DNA from: Castellaniella denitrificans
GTDB lineage: Bacteria; Pseudomonadota; Gammaproteobacteria; Burkholderiales; Burkholderiaceae_B
NCBI RefSeq assembly: GCF_042653765.1
Contig: NZ_JBHSEZ010000001.1
Location: 248,001-312,000 of the forward strand
DNA: 64,000 bases
Direction of reading: 5' to 3'
This document shows positions 38,131 to 46,903 of this stretch, in pieces. Positions within the stretch are counted from its first letter, which is position 1; each line of letters opens with the position of its first letter. Both the position numbers and the translations under genes were made by a program. The notes beneath the pieces were generated by a model. That model saw nothing but the letters and a program-made list of their open reading frames with translations. It was not told the origin of the DNA and did not search any database.

Positions 38131-38925
38131 TCAATCGGCCAGGGCCTGGCGCAGGGCCCGCGTCACCGCGTCGGGGTTGTCCACGTTCATCAAGTGCCCG
38201 GCGTCGGGTATCGCCATGAATTCGGCGCCCGGCAAGGCTTCCAGGAGGATCGTCGCCGCCTTTTGCGGGCAGAACCTGTCGTGTTCGGCGCCGATCACCA
38301 CGACGGGCGTCTCGATCCGCGACAGGCGCGGCGTCAGCGGCTCGGCGTGCAGGCCCATCATGGCCCTGGCGGCATTGACGTAGCCCCGGCCGTCCCCGAC
38401 GGCCGCGAGGCGCGCGGCGACGATCCGGTCCAGGGAATCCCGTGCCCGGAAAAGCCCCGCCTCGGTATCGGCGCGCATGGCGTCCCTGAACGCGGCCGAG
38501 CCGGTGTCGGCGGCCTGCGCGATCCGTTCCTCGTAGAACTGGACGGCCAGGCGCCCGACAACCGACGAGGTCCCCAGCACGACCGATTTCCTCACCAGGT
38601 CCGGACGCTCGGCGGCCGCCCAGAGCGCGATGGCGCCTCCCAGCGAGAACCCGACGACGGTGGCGGGCCCGGAGACCTGCCCGATGAAGGCCAGCAGGTC
38701 GTTCCCAAGCTGCGCCAGCGTGCCGTCGCACTGCCCGAGGGTCGTCATGCCGTGCCCGCGCAGGTCGCAGGCGAAACTCCGGTACCGGCCGCCGAGGGCC
38801 CGCTGCTGCGCACGCCAGGTGTGGAGATCTTCGGCCAGGCCGTGGATGAACACGACCGGATCCCCGGCCCCTTCCACGGTGTACGCCACGTCGATGTCGT
38901 TGATGATCGCCCGATTCATTTTCAT
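38131..38925 (-). CDS. Alpha/beta-fold hydrolase
   Basis: 264-residue alpha/beta hydrolase. Oxyanion motif FIHGLAEDLHTW, nucleophile elbow GFSLGGA (Ser about residue 100), acid in GAEHDRFCP (Asp about residue 219) and His in PDAGHLMNVDNP (about residue 246). It resembles 3-oxoadipate enol-lactonase and C-C hydrolase-type proteins by overall pattern, but the substrate cannot be assigned. It lies 9 bases after the MaoC-type gene. Confidence 0.88.
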   Translation of the reverse strand: MKMNRAIINDIDVAYTVEGAGDPVVFIHGLAEDLHTWRAQQRALGGRYRSFACDLRGHGMTTLGQCDGTLAQLGNDLLAFIGQVSGPATVVGFSLGGAIALWAAAERPDLVRKSVVLGTSSVVGRLAVQFYEERIAQAADTGSAAFRDAMRADTEAGLFRARDSLDRIVAARLAAVGDGRGYVNAARAMMGLHAEPLTPRLSRIETPVVVIGAEHDRFCPQKAATILLEALPGAEFMAIPDAGHLMNVDNPDAVTRALRQALAD

Positions 38926-38934
38926 GGCCTCTTC

Positions 38935-39735
38935 TCAGCCGAACACAGCCTTGCCGCCGCCCAGGACCACCGCGCCCTTGGAAAGGGTCCGGAAGTGGAT
39001 CCCGTCGTCCCGCCGTCCGGACGCCACCGCCAGGGAATCCCCGGGCAGCACCGGCGCCGTGAGCCGGGCCTCCAGGTAGCGGAGATCGGCCGGATGGACG
39101 CCATGCTGGCGGGCGACGACGCGCGCCGAGATCCCGAGGGTGCACAGGCCATGCAGGATCGGCCGGGGGAACCCGTTGGCGCGGGCGACCTCGGGGTCGA
39201 TGTGGACGGGATGCAGGTCGCCCGTCAGGCGGTACAGGGCCGCCAATTCGGGGCTCGTCCCCGTTTCCGTGGCCTGCGTGAACGCCTCGTCCGCCGCCGC
39301 GGGGGCCGACGGCCCCCGGTCCCCGCCCCAGCCGCCCATGCCGGGCAGGAAGATGGTGTAGGTCGCGGTGAAGAATTCCGAGTCGACCTCGACCTCGATC
39401 AGGGCCGCCTTGCCCTTGTCGAAGACGCGGGCCACCCCGCCGTGCATCTCGATGTTTCCGGATGCCGGCAGCGGCCGATGGACGTGGATCTTCTGGGCCA
39501 CGTGCAGGGACGCCTTGGGATCGTAGGCGCCGAGCCGGCCGGCGGACTCGACGGCCCACAGCCCCAGCGCGCAGCCGAACGTCGGCAGGACGCGCAGGTC
39601 GCGTTCGTAGACCAGGTCGAGCTCCGAGGCGGCCGCCCCCACGGCGAGCGCGTACAGGATCGCCTTGTTCGCGTCGTACGCAGACACGTGGGCGCCGAGG
39701 TCCTTCCCGGCCAATTGAGCAAGATCGTTGGGCAT
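38935..39735 (-). CDS. MaoC-type (R)-specific enoyl-CoA hydratase, double hot-dog
   Basis: Hydratase of about 266 residues with two hot-dog domains, as in the hydratase-2 part of eukaryotic multifunctional enzyme 2. The hydratase-2 motif is present in the C-terminal half: YRLTGDLHPVHIDPEVA (about residues 161-177), with the catalytic Asp and His; the usual Asn after Asp-x is His here. LHGLCTLG follows. It would hydrate a 2-enoyl-CoA to an (R)-3-hydroxyacyl-CoA. Its partner may be the SDR at 41976-42935, which resembles the dehydrogenase part of the same eukaryotic protein. Confidence 0.9.
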   Translation of the reverse strand: MPNDLAQLAGKDLGAHVSAYDANKAILYALAVGAAASELDLVYERDLRVLPTFGCALGLWAVESAGRLGAYDPKASLHVAQKIHVHRPLPASGNIEMHGGVARVFDKGKAALIEVEVDSEFFTATYTIFLPGMGGWGGDRGPSAPAAADEAFTQATETGTSPELAALYRLTGDLHPVHIDPEVARANGFPRPILHGLCTLGISARVVARQHGVHPADLRYLEARLTAPVLPGDSLAVASGRRDDGIHFRTLSKGAVVLGGGKAVFG

Positions 39736-39779
39736 GGCTGTTTCCGGTGGCTTTGCGCGGGATCGTCCGGGGCCGGACG

Positions 39780-40226
39780 CTACTTGACCCATTCCTGGAC
39801 TTCGACGAGCACGCCGTAGCAGCTCGCCGGATGGATGAACACGATCCTCACCTCGGAGAAGACTTCCCCGTGGTATTCGTAGTTCTTCAGAACGTAGGGT
39901 TCGTCGCGCGTGAGCCGGACGCCCTTGGCCTTGAAATGCGCGATCGCCTCTTCCAGGTTGCGGGTCCTCACGCAGATTTCGTGGATGCCCTCGCCGCGCT
40001 TCTCGATCGCCTGGGACAGGGGGCCGGTGCCGGTGGAGTCGGCGACGATGGCGATCCGTTCATTGCCGATCCAGACCCCCCGCTGGATCAGCTCGATGCC
40101 TTCCAGGGGCTCGGAGGCCAGGCCGTCCGCGGGCGCAGCGAAGATTTCGCTGAGCCTGTCGGTCGCCTTGTCCAGGTCCTTCACGGCGATGACGATTTCC
40201 TGCATGCTGTAGAACAACGGCTTCAT
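39780..40226 (-). CDS. VOC superfamily protein, methylmalonyl-CoA epimerase-like
   Basis: 148-residue glyoxalase/bleomycin-resistance-fold protein with two beta-alpha-beta-beta-beta modules, of the methylmalonyl-CoA epimerase-like group. Possible metal ligands: His in GEGIHEICV (about residue 82) and Glu in GVLVEVQEW near the C-terminus; the usual first His is Gln (MQEIVIAV). Methylmalonyl-CoA mutase genes are absent nearby, so it may act on another acyl-CoA intermediate of this cluster. The start has GGGAG upstream. Confidence 0.8.
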   Translation of the reverse strand: MKPLFYSMQEIVIAVKDLDKATDRLSEIFAAPADGLASEPLEGIELIQRGVWIGNERIAIVADSTGTGPLSQAIEKRGEGIHEICVRTRNLEEAIAHFKAKGVRLTRDEPYVLKNYEYHGEVFSEVRIVFIHPASCYGVLVEVQEWVK

Positions 40227-40271
40227 CACTGTCTCCCTATTCTCTCGGGTTGGTATCAAGATAGAACTCGT

Positions 40272-41960
40272 TCAGCGACCGGCGCCGCGGGACTCGATGG
40301 CTTCCCAGAGCGCGATCAATTCTTTTTTCACGACCTTGCCGAAGCCGCTTCTGGGCAGCCGATCGACGAAATACACCCGGCTGGGCACCTTGTTGCGCGA
40401 AAGCCGGCTCTGGCAGAACGCCCGGACGTCCGCTTCGGCGGGCGCCCGCCCGCCATCGGCCGCCACCACCATCGCCACCAGGTCCTGGCCCAGGATCGGA
40501 TCCGGAATGGCCAGGACCGCCGCGTCGGCCAGGTCCTCGTGGCCCAGGAGCACTTCTTCGACCTCGGCCGGATAGAACTTGAATCCGCCCCGGTTGATGC
40601 GATCGCTCTTGCGGCCGGTGATCCGCAGCAGGCCGTCTTCCTCGCCCACGAAGCCGATGTCCTCGGTGTGCACCCAGCCATCCGCGTCGATGCGCCTGGC
40701 CGTCTCCGCCTCGTTCAGGTAGTAGCCCACCATCTGTCCCGGAGCCCGCAGGAGCACCTCGCCGGATTCCCCGGGCGCGCACGGCTTGCCGCTCTCGTCG
40801 ACGACGGCGAGCTCGGTCGGCCAGACCGGTTTGCCGATGGCCGTGGGGTCGAGGTCCATGTCCCGGCCGAAATTGAGCGTCTGCCCGACCATCGTTTCAT
40901 TCAAGGCGTACCAGTTGGCGACGGCGGCGCGCGGCCAGCGCTCCCGCATCGACCGGTAGAGCGCCGCGGTCATGGGCGCGCCGCTCGCGGTCATGACCTG
41001 GACCCGGGCGTTCCTGGAATCGTCGCTCGCCGGACGCTGGCACATCATGGCGTAGTGGGCCGGGGCGCCCGCGTAGATCGTCGTGCCGGCGAGCGCCATT
41101 TCCCTTTCCTCGGCCTCGGGGTCGAACCGGCGGCCCCGGTAGCTCAGGGGGCATCCGGCCAGCACCGCCGCGTACAGCGTGTTGACGATGCTGGTGGGCA
41201 GATAGGCGGGCACGGGCGACTGGATCGCGTCGTCCGGCCCCACGGGCCGCCCGCCGCGGGGCGCGGCGAACACGCCGTTGACCATTCTTTCGGCCAGCTG
41301 GACGCAGCCGCCGTGCGTGATCATCGCGGCCTTCGGGCGCCCGGTCGTTCCGGACGTGAAGGCGAGCAGCGCGCAATCGTCCGGCCCGGGACGCGCGCCG
41401 CCGGACGGGACCGCAGCCGCGGGACGGTCCTTCCCGTCCTCCACGGAAGCGACGAGGCCGAAAGCATCTCCCTGGGCGGCGAACAGCAGCAAGTCCAGAG
41501 GATCGCCCCCCGCCGGCAGGCCATCCGGGACGAATTCACGCAATTCCTCGTCCTTGCGGGACGACAGCAGCCCCCGGCTGACGATCACGGCGGTCGCCGC
41601 GACATCCTGGGCGAACCGCCTGACTTCCGCCACGCTGAGCCGGTCGTCCAGCGGAGCGACGATGCAGCCGCTGTCCAGGACCCCGTGCTGCGCGGCGACC
41701 ACCTTGCGGGCATCGGCCGTATCGACCCAGACCAGGACCGGGGTATTGGGCCGATAGGCGCCGGATCGCCGGATCAGCGCGGCGACGGCCCGGGCGTCGG
41801 CCAGCCATTCCCCGAAGCTCAGGCTGCCCACGGGCGACCTGACGGCGATCGCATCCGGCGTCGCCTGGGCCCGCTTTTCGAGGAGCTCCGGCAGGGTCAG
41901 CTTCCCCGCGCTCCCGAAATCCAGGGTCTTCAGGAATTCATTGATTTCCGTACGGTTCAC
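40272..41960 (-). CDS. AMP-dependent acyl-CoA synthetase/ligase
   Basis: ANL superfamily ligase, 562 residues, that activates a carboxylic acid to its CoA thioester through an acyl-AMP. Motifs: AFTSGTTGRPKAAM (P-loop, about residues 192-205), YALNETM, HTEDIGFVG, GRKSDRINRGGFKFYP hinge region and catalytic Lys in RSGFGKVVKKEL near the C-terminus. It is likely the entry enzyme of the catabolic block. The substrate is unknown; sequence alone does not separate aryl, medium-chain or dicarboxylic acids. Confidence 0.92.
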   Translation of the reverse strand: MNRTEINEFLKTLDFGSAGKLTLPELLEKRAQATPDAIAVRSPVGSLSFGEWLADARAVAALIRRSGAYRPNTPVLVWVDTADARKVVAAQHGVLDSGCIVAPLDDRLSVAEVRRFAQDVAATAVIVSRGLLSSRKDEELREFVPDGLPAGGDPLDLLLFAAQGDAFGLVASVEDGKDRPAAAVPSGGARPGPDDCALLAFTSGTTGRPKAAMITHGGCVQLAERMVNGVFAAPRGGRPVGPDDAIQSPVPAYLPTSIVNTLYAAVLAGCPLSYRGRRFDPEAEEREMALAGTTIYAGAPAHYAMMCQRPASDDSRNARVQVMTASGAPMTAALYRSMRERWPRAAVANWYALNETMVGQTLNFGRDMDLDPTAIGKPVWPTELAVVDESGKPCAPGESGEVLLRAPGQMVGYYLNEAETARRIDADGWVHTEDIGFVGEEDGLLRITGRKSDRINRGGFKFYPAEVEEVLLGHEDLADAAVLAIPDPILGQDLVAMVVAADGGRAPAEADVRAFCQSRLSRNKVPSRVYFVDRLPRSGFGKVVKKELIALWEAIESRGAGR

Positions 41961-41975
41961 GTTTCACCCCGGCGA

Positions 41976-42935
41976 TCACTTGCGGTCCGTCAGAAGATCG
42001 ACCAGAAGCGCCCATTCCGCGGGCCAGCTTTCCGGCGTCGTGTAGTCCGCTTCGCTGCGGATGCGGTCGACGTGGCTCGCCACGTCCTCGACCGTCAGGG
42101 CGCCCTGATCGACGGGATGCTTGAAGAAGCCCGGGGTGCGCCCGACGAAGATCCGGGCGACCGAACCGGAGCCGGCCGACCAGGTCTCGCCGGACCAGGG
42201 GCATTCGCGCGCCGCGAAATAGCCCACCACGGGCGCCACCAGCTCGGGGACGACCATGTCCTCGCTGACCTGGTGGTACTGGGGCATCTCGACGTCCTCG
42301 GTGAGCTGCGTGGAAGCCATGGGGGCGACGGCGTTCACCCGGATGCCGTGCCTGGCGCCTTCGAGCTTGAGCACCTGCAGGAGTCCGAACACGCCGCCCT
42401 TGGCGGCCGCGTAGGGCGCGATGCCCCCGTTGCCGAAGAGCGCCACCCCGGACGTGGTGAACACGATCCGGCCGTACTGCTGCCGGACCATCTGCTGATA
42501 GCACGGCTGCGTCACGTTGAAGGCCCCCCACACGTGCACGTCGAAGATCGGCGCGGCATCGGCGAGGTCGAGCTTGTTGAACGACGTGAGCGAGATGTTC
42601 CCGGCGTTGTTGACGAGGATGTCGATGCGCCCGTACGTGGACAGGGCCAGGTCGGCGATCGCCTGCCCCCCTTCGCGCGTGGCGACCGAGGAGGTGTCCG
42701 CCACGGCCTCGCCCCCCTGCTCGCGGATTTCCCGGGCGGTGAGTTCCGCCGAACTGACAGGCGCGCCGTCGGGCCCCTGCCGCATGCCGATGTCGTTCAC
42801 CACGACCCGGGCGCCCCGCGCGGCCAGCAGCCTGGCGTACGCCCGGCCCAGCCCGCTGCCCGCGCCGGTCACGATCGCGACCTGGCCCTCGTAGCGGAAA
42901 TTCGTATCCGACAACCCACTTGATTGATGTACCAT
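41976..42935 (-). CDS. SDR family oxidoreductase, multifunctional-enzyme-2 dehydrogenase-like
   Basis: 319-residue short-chain dehydrogenase. Cofactor motif VTGAGSGLGRAYA (about residues 22-34), VVNDIG after the second strand, NNAGNIS, and catalytic Ser (TTSGVALFG) with Tyr-x3-Lys in PYAAAKGG. The C-terminal ~70 residues, including FVGRTPGFFKHP, extend beyond a minimal SDR, as in the (3R)-hydroxyacyl-CoA dehydrogenase part of peroxisomal multifunctional enzyme 2. It is the first gene of the 17-gene reverse-strand block and is divergent from the TetR gene. Confidence 0.9.
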   Translation of the reverse strand: MVHQSSGLSDTNFRYEGQVAIVTGAGSGLGRAYARLLAARGARVVVNDIGMRQGPDGAPVSSAELTAREIREQGGEAVADTSSVATREGGQAIADLALSTYGRIDILVNNAGNISLTSFNKLDLADAAPIFDVHVWGAFNVTQPCYQQMVRQQYGRIVFTTSGVALFGNGGIAPYAAAKGGVFGLLQVLKLEGARHGIRVNAVAPMASTQLTEDVEMPQYHQVSEDMVVPELVAPVVGYFAARECPWSGETWSAGSGSVARIFVGRTPGFFKHPVDQGALTVEDVASHVDRIRSEADYTTPESWPAEWALLVDLLTDRK

Positions 42936-42982
42936 GTCTCCATCCTTGCTAGCCGAATTTTTTCTTGTATGTCCATACTCTA

Positions 42983-43018
42983 AGTGACGCTGCGCTAAAA
43001 AGCAATAGTGACGTCACT
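42983..43018. promoter_or_regulatory. Candidate TetR operator between the catabolic block and its regulator
   Basis: A perfect 12-base palindrome AGTGACGTCACT (43007-43018) and a half site AGTGACG (42983-42989), repeated in the same direction 24 bases apart. On the reverse strand, TTGCTT (complement of about 43000-43005) and TAGAGT-like hexamers could form a promoter overlapping these repeats. A TetR protein bound here could control both directions. This is an inference from layout. Confidence 0.55.
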
Positions 43019-43036
43019 TTTTTTAAAAAACAGGAA

Positions 43037-43696
43037 ATGCTGAAAAAAGCCCCGGAACCGAACCTCCCCCAGCCCACGACCCCGAAGGGGCGGGCGACCC
43101 TGGCCCGCATCCTGTCGAGCGGAAGAGAAATCTTCGGCGAAGCCGGCTACGTCTCGATGCGCATGAGCGATCTGGCGGAAAGGGCCCGGCTGTCGATGGG
43201 CGCCCTGTACCGCTATTTCGACAACAAGGACGACGTCTTCCTGGCGATCATCCACGACATCCACAACGAGCTGTACGCCGCCAGCCGGCCCGGCGAACGC
43301 CAGATCTTCCGCGACCGCCCCGGCGAGGCGATCCTCGAATCCAACCGCGGCTACCTGGGCCACTACCGCAACCACCGCAAGGTGATGCGGGCATTCATCG
43401 AGGCGACCATGGTGGACCAGCGCTACGACGACATGTGGTGGTACATGCGCGAGCGCCACATCGTCCGCGTCGCCACGGCGCTGGAGCGCGACCACGGCAT
43501 CACCGAGATCAACGGCATGCCGGCGCGCACTTCCCTGGAGGCCCTGGCCTCGATGACGGAACAGTCCGCCTACGTCTGGTACGCGCATCCCGACACCGCG
43601 GCGGACATGCTGCCGGTGGACGACGCGGCGCGCATCGTCAGCGAAATCTGGTGCTGCACCCTCTTTTCCCGGAACATGGCGGATCACCGGCGCTGA
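43037..43696 (+). CDS. TetR/AcrR family transcriptional regulator
   Basis: Repressor-type regulator of about 219 residues. N-terminal helix-turn-helix region MRMSDLAERARLSMGALYRYFDNKDDVFLAI (recognition helix around SMGALYRYFD, residues ~45-55) and a variable ligand-binding domain. I chose the ATG at 43037 with AGGA just upstream; a TTG at 42965 would place codons over the operator-like palindrome. It is divergent from the reverse-strand catabolic block and most likely regulates it and itself. The effector is unknown, perhaps an acyl-CoA. Confidence 0.9.
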   Translation: MLKKAPEPNLPQPTTPKGRATLARILSSGREIFGEAGYVSMRMSDLAERARLSMGALYRYFDNKDDVFLAIIHDIHNELYAASRPGERQIFRDRPGEAILESNRGYLGHYRNHRKVMRAFIEATMVDQRYDDMWWYMRERHIVRVATALERDHGITEINGMPARTSLEALASMTEQSAYVWYAHPDTAADMLPVDDAARIVSEIWCCTLFSRNMADHRR

Positions 43697-43841
43697 ACGC
43701 GGCGGGTTCTGCAATACAATGGCCCGCAACATGGCGGGGTCCGGCCTCGCCAGGATATTCTGAACAAGTCGAGCGGAAAGCGGGCGCCGCGGGGACTTGT
43801 CCAGAGTATCTCAACGCTCATCAAGCAACGGGGATGCACCC

Positions 43842-45488
43842 ATGACTGAACGTGAATCGATGGAATACGACGTCGTCGTCGTCGGAGGCGGGCCGGCCGG
43901 GCTTTCGGCGGCGATCCGCCTGAAGCAGCTGGCCGCCGAACGCGGCCAGGACGTCAGCGTCTGCGTACTGGAAAAGGCCGCCGAGATCGGCGCCCATATC
44001 CTGTCGGGCGCCGTGATGGATCCCCAGGCCCTGAACGAGCTCATCCCCGACTGGAAGGAACGCGGCGCCCCGCTGGACGTGGCCGTCTCGGACGACCGGT
44101 TCCTGTTTCTGACCGAATCGGGCGCGCGCGCCACCCCGGCCTGGCTGCTGCCGGACTGTTTCAAGAACCACGGCAACTACATCGTGCGACTGGGCCACGT
44201 CACCCGCTGGCTGGGCGAGCAGGCCGAGGCCCTGGGCGTGGACGTGTTCCCCGGCTTCGCCGCCGCGCAGATCCTCTACACGGAATCCGGCGCCGTGCGC
44301 GGCGTGCTGACCGGCGACATGGGCGTGGCGCGCGACGGCAGCCACACCGACGCCTACCAGCCCGGCATGGAGCTGCTGGCGCGCTACACGATCTTCGCCG
44401 AGGGCTCGCGCGGCCACCTGGGCCGCCAACTGATCGAAAAGTACCGCCTGGACGCCGGCCGCGACCCGCAGAGCTACGCCATCGGCATCAAGGAACTGTG
44501 GGAAGTCGATCCGGCGCAGTCGCGCCCCGGCATGGTCATGCACACCGCCGGCTGGCCGCTGGATTCGGACACCTACGGCGGCTCCTTCCTGTATCACCTG
44601 AATGACAACCTGGTGGCCGTGGGCCTGGTCGTGGGCCTGGACTACGCCAATCCATGGCTCTCTCCCTTCGAGGAATTCCAGCGCTACAAGACCCATCCGG
44701 CGATCCGCGCCACCTTCGAGGGCGGCAAGCGCATCGCCTATGGCGCGCGTTCGCTGACGGCCGGCGGCCTGCTGTCGCTGCCCAAGCTCTGCTTCCCCGG
44801 CGGCGCGCTGGTGGGCTGCGAGGCCGGCATGCTGAACGCATCCCGCATCAAGGGCAGCCATTCGGCCATCAAGTCCGGCGCCCTGGCCGCCGAGGCCGCC
44901 TTCGACGCCCTGGCCGCGGGCCGCGGCCACGACGAACTGACCGCCTACCCGGCCGCCTTCGAGCGTTCCTGGCTGCACGCCGAGCTGAACAAGTCGCGCA
45001 ACTTCAAGCAGTGGTTCAAAAAGGGCCGCACCGTCGGCACGCTGATGACCGGCATCGAGCAATGGCTGTTCAAGGGCAGGATGCCCTGGACCATCCACCG
45101 CACCAAACCCGACCACGCCTGTCTGCAGCCGGCGGCCGAATGCGCGCGCATCGACTACCCGAAGCCCGACGGCAAGCTGACCTTCGACCGCCTCAGCTCG
45201 GTGTTCATCTCCAACACCAACCACGACGAGAACGAGCCCGTCCACCTGACGCTGAAGGACGACACGGTGCCGGTGAAGGTCAACCTGGCGAAATTCGGCG
45301 GCCCGGAGGCGCGCTTCTGCCCCGCCGGGGTGTACGAGTTCGTCAAGACCGAGACCGGCGAGGACCGCCTGCAGATCAACGCCCAGAACTGCGTCCACTG
45401 CAAGACCTGCGACATCAAGGACCCGACGCAGAACATCGTCTGGGTGACACCCCAGGGCGGCGAGGGGCCGGTCTACAACGGCATGTAA
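43842..45488 (+). CDS. Electron transfer flavoprotein-ubiquinone oxidoreductase
   Basis: ETF-QO, about 548 residues, which passes electrons from acyl-CoA dehydrogenases (through ETF) into the quinone pool at the inner membrane. FAD-binding EYDVVVVGGGPAGLSAAIRL near the N-terminus; the C-terminal 4Fe-4S site is intact (CPAGVYEF ... NCVHCKTCDIKDP). The start at 43842 follows GGGGATGCACCC. No etfA or etfB is in this window. It is in the same direction as tetR, 145 bases downstream. Confidence 0.96.
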   Translation: MTERESMEYDVVVVGGGPAGLSAAIRLKQLAAERGQDVSVCVLEKAAEIGAHILSGAVMDPQALNELIPDWKERGAPLDVAVSDDRFLFLTESGARATPAWLLPDCFKNHGNYIVRLGHVTRWLGEQAEALGVDVFPGFAAAQILYTESGAVRGVLTGDMGVARDGSHTDAYQPGMELLARYTIFAEGSRGHLGRQLIEKYRLDAGRDPQSYAIGIKELWEVDPAQSRPGMVMHTAGWPLDSDTYGGSFLYHLNDNLVAVGLVVGLDYANPWLSPFEEFQRYKTHPAIRATFEGGKRIAYGARSLTAGGLLSLPKLCFPGGALVGCEAGMLNASRIKGSHSAIKSGALAAEAAFDALAAGRGHDELTAYPAAFERSWLHAELNKSRNFKQWFKKGRTVGTLMTGIEQWLFKGRMPWTIHRTKPDHACLQPAAECARIDYPKPDGKLTFDRLSSVFISNTNHDENEPVHLTLKDDTVPVKVNLAKFGGPEARFCPAGVYEFVKTETGEDRLQINAQNCVHCKTCDIKDPTQNIVWVTPQGGEGPVYNGM

Positions 45489-45561
45489 AATGCGCTCCGG
45501 GCGCCGCCGCGCGGCGCCCGGTTCCGATCACGCAGGCCCGCCGGGCGGGAGCCCATCGCCG

Positions 45562-46215
45562 ATGGATATCACTTTCGCCACCAAGTTCCTGGGCGCCCTG
45601 TTCGCCATCATGAACCCGTTCATCACCCTGCCGCTGTTCCTGGCGGTCACGGCCACCAAGACCGTGGCCGAACAGCGCAGCCAGGCGGTGGCGATCGTGA
45701 TCTACACTGCGGCGATGTGCATCGTCATCTCGCTGGCGGGCAGCCACATCATCCGCTTCTTCGGCGTCAGCCTGGATTCCTTCCGCGTCGCCGGCGGCCT
45801 GGTGCTGAGCGGCATCGCGCTGTCCATGCTCAACGGCCAGCCGATCACATCCCACGAGCGCGCCACCCAGGAAAAGAACGTCGGCGGCCTGGCCGCCCGC
45901 GCCGAGGTCGAGGACAACCCCGCGTTCTATCCCCTGACCTTTCCCATGATCGTCGGCCCCGGCACCATCGCCACGCTGATCATCTACGGGGCCCAGGCGC
46001 GCCAGTCGGCGCAATACCTGGGGTTCGGCATCGTGCTGGTGGCGGTGCTGGCCTCGCTGTTCGTGGTGCTGTATTTCGCCGCCTCGATCGGCAAGCTGCT
46101 TTCGACCAAGATGCGCGTCATCATGGCCCGCGTGATGGGCATGATCCTGGCGGCCATCGCCGTGGAAATGACCTTCGCGGGCGCCAAGGCGATGCTGCCG
46201 GGGCTGGCGCACTAG
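45562..46215 (+). CDS. MarC family membrane protein (NAAT-type transporter)
   Basis: 217-residue protein with six predicted membrane helices, of the MarC/YchE family, some members of which are proposed neutral amino acid exporters. The first helix GALFAIMNPFITLPLFLAV and the central FYPLTFPMIVGPGTIATLI carry the family's NPF and P-x-GPG motifs. The start at 45562 is preceded by a weak ribosome binding site. It is convergent with the acetyltransferase gene. Confidence 0.88.
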   Translation: MDITFATKFLGALFAIMNPFITLPLFLAVTATKTVAEQRSQAVAIVIYTAAMCIVISLAGSHIIRFFGVSLDSFRVAGGLVLSGIALSMLNGQPITSHERATQEKNVGGLAARAEVEDNPAFYPLTFPMIVGPGTIATLIIYGAQARQSAQYLGFGIVLVAVLASLFVVLYFAASIGKLLSTKMRVIMARVMGMILAAIAVEMTFAGAKAMLPGLAH

Positions 46216-46219
46216 GGCC

Positions 46220-46237
46220 CGCGCCGGGACCGGCGCG
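46220..46237. terminator. Hairpin between convergent marC-like and acetyltransferase genes
   Basis: Perfect 8-bp inverted repeat CGCGCCGG (46220-46227) and CCGGCGCG (46230-46237) placed between the two stop codons. It has no T run on either strand, so a terminator role is only suggested by position. Confidence 0.35.
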
Positions 46238-46239
46238 CG

Positions 46240-46806
46240 CTAAGCCGCAGGCGGCGTCCCGGTGCCGCCGCCCAAGGCGCGCTGCATCAGCACCGTATCC
46301 ACCCACTGGCCCAGCTTGAAGCCGACCCCGGTCAGGATCCCGACGTGGCGGAACCCGCAGTTCTGGTGGAGGATGATCGAACTGGTATTGGCGCGGTCGC
46401 CGATCACCGCGATCATCTGGCGCCACGGCCCGGCTTCGCACCGCGCGATCAGGGCGCGCAGCAGCGCGCTTCCCACGCCTTTGCCATCCATGCCGTCTTC
46501 GACATAGACGGAATTTTCGATGGCGTACCGATAGGCGGGACGCGCGCGGTAGGCCGTCGCGCAGCAGTAGCCCACCACCCTGCCGCCCACTTCGGCCACC
46601 AGATAGGGCAGGCCGCTCCGGATGACCGCGTCTCGCCGGTCCGCCATTTCACCGGCCGAGGGCGGGATTTCCTCGAACGTCGAGATCCCGTTGAGCACGT
46701 GGTGCGCGTAAATGGCCTGGATGACCGCGATGTCTTCCCTGGCCGCGTCCCGCACCCGGATCCCGCCGTCCGGGCCGGAAGCGTTCGATTCGAGCATTTG
46801 ATTCAT
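46240..46806 (-). CDS. GNAT family N-acetyltransferase (phosphinothricin/methionine sulfoximine type)
   Basis: Acetyl-CoA-dependent N-acetyltransferase of 188 residues. N-terminal IRVRDAAREDIAVIQAIYAHHV and STFEEIPPS match the Pat/MddA group, which acetylates toxic glutamate or methionine analogues. The CoA pyrophosphate-binding motif is DGKGVGSALLRALI (about residues 112-125; a Q/RxxGxG/A variant, with Asp-Gly-Lys-Gly-Val-Gly). The true substrate is unknown. Confidence 0.88.
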   Translation of the reverse strand: MNQMLESNASGPDGGIRVRDAAREDIAVIQAIYAHHVLNGISTFEEIPPSAGEMADRRDAVIRSGLPYLVAEVGGRVVGYCCATAYRARPAYRYAIENSVYVEDGMDGKGVGSALLRALIARCEAGPWRQMIAVIGDRANTSSIILHQNCGFRHVGILTGVGFKLGQWVDTVLMQRALGGGTGTPPAA

Positions 46807-46903
46807 TCCATCGTTCCGTCGTCTTGAACAACCGGCGCCTGCGGCCAGTGGCCGCGCGCCGCCGAAGCATCATATTGCATTGTCTCATCCCGGACACCGG
46901 GAA

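Noticed and set aside
39780..40226. True methylmalonyl-CoA epimerase
   Set aside because: The first metal-ligand His is Gln, and no mutase or propionyl-CoA carboxylase genes are in the cluster, so only a family-level name is given.
30000..44000. Mobile island inserted at a tRNA or flanked by insertion sequences
   Set aside because: No tRNA, integrase, transposase or flanking direct repeats could be found around the catabolic block, so transfer is possible but not shown.
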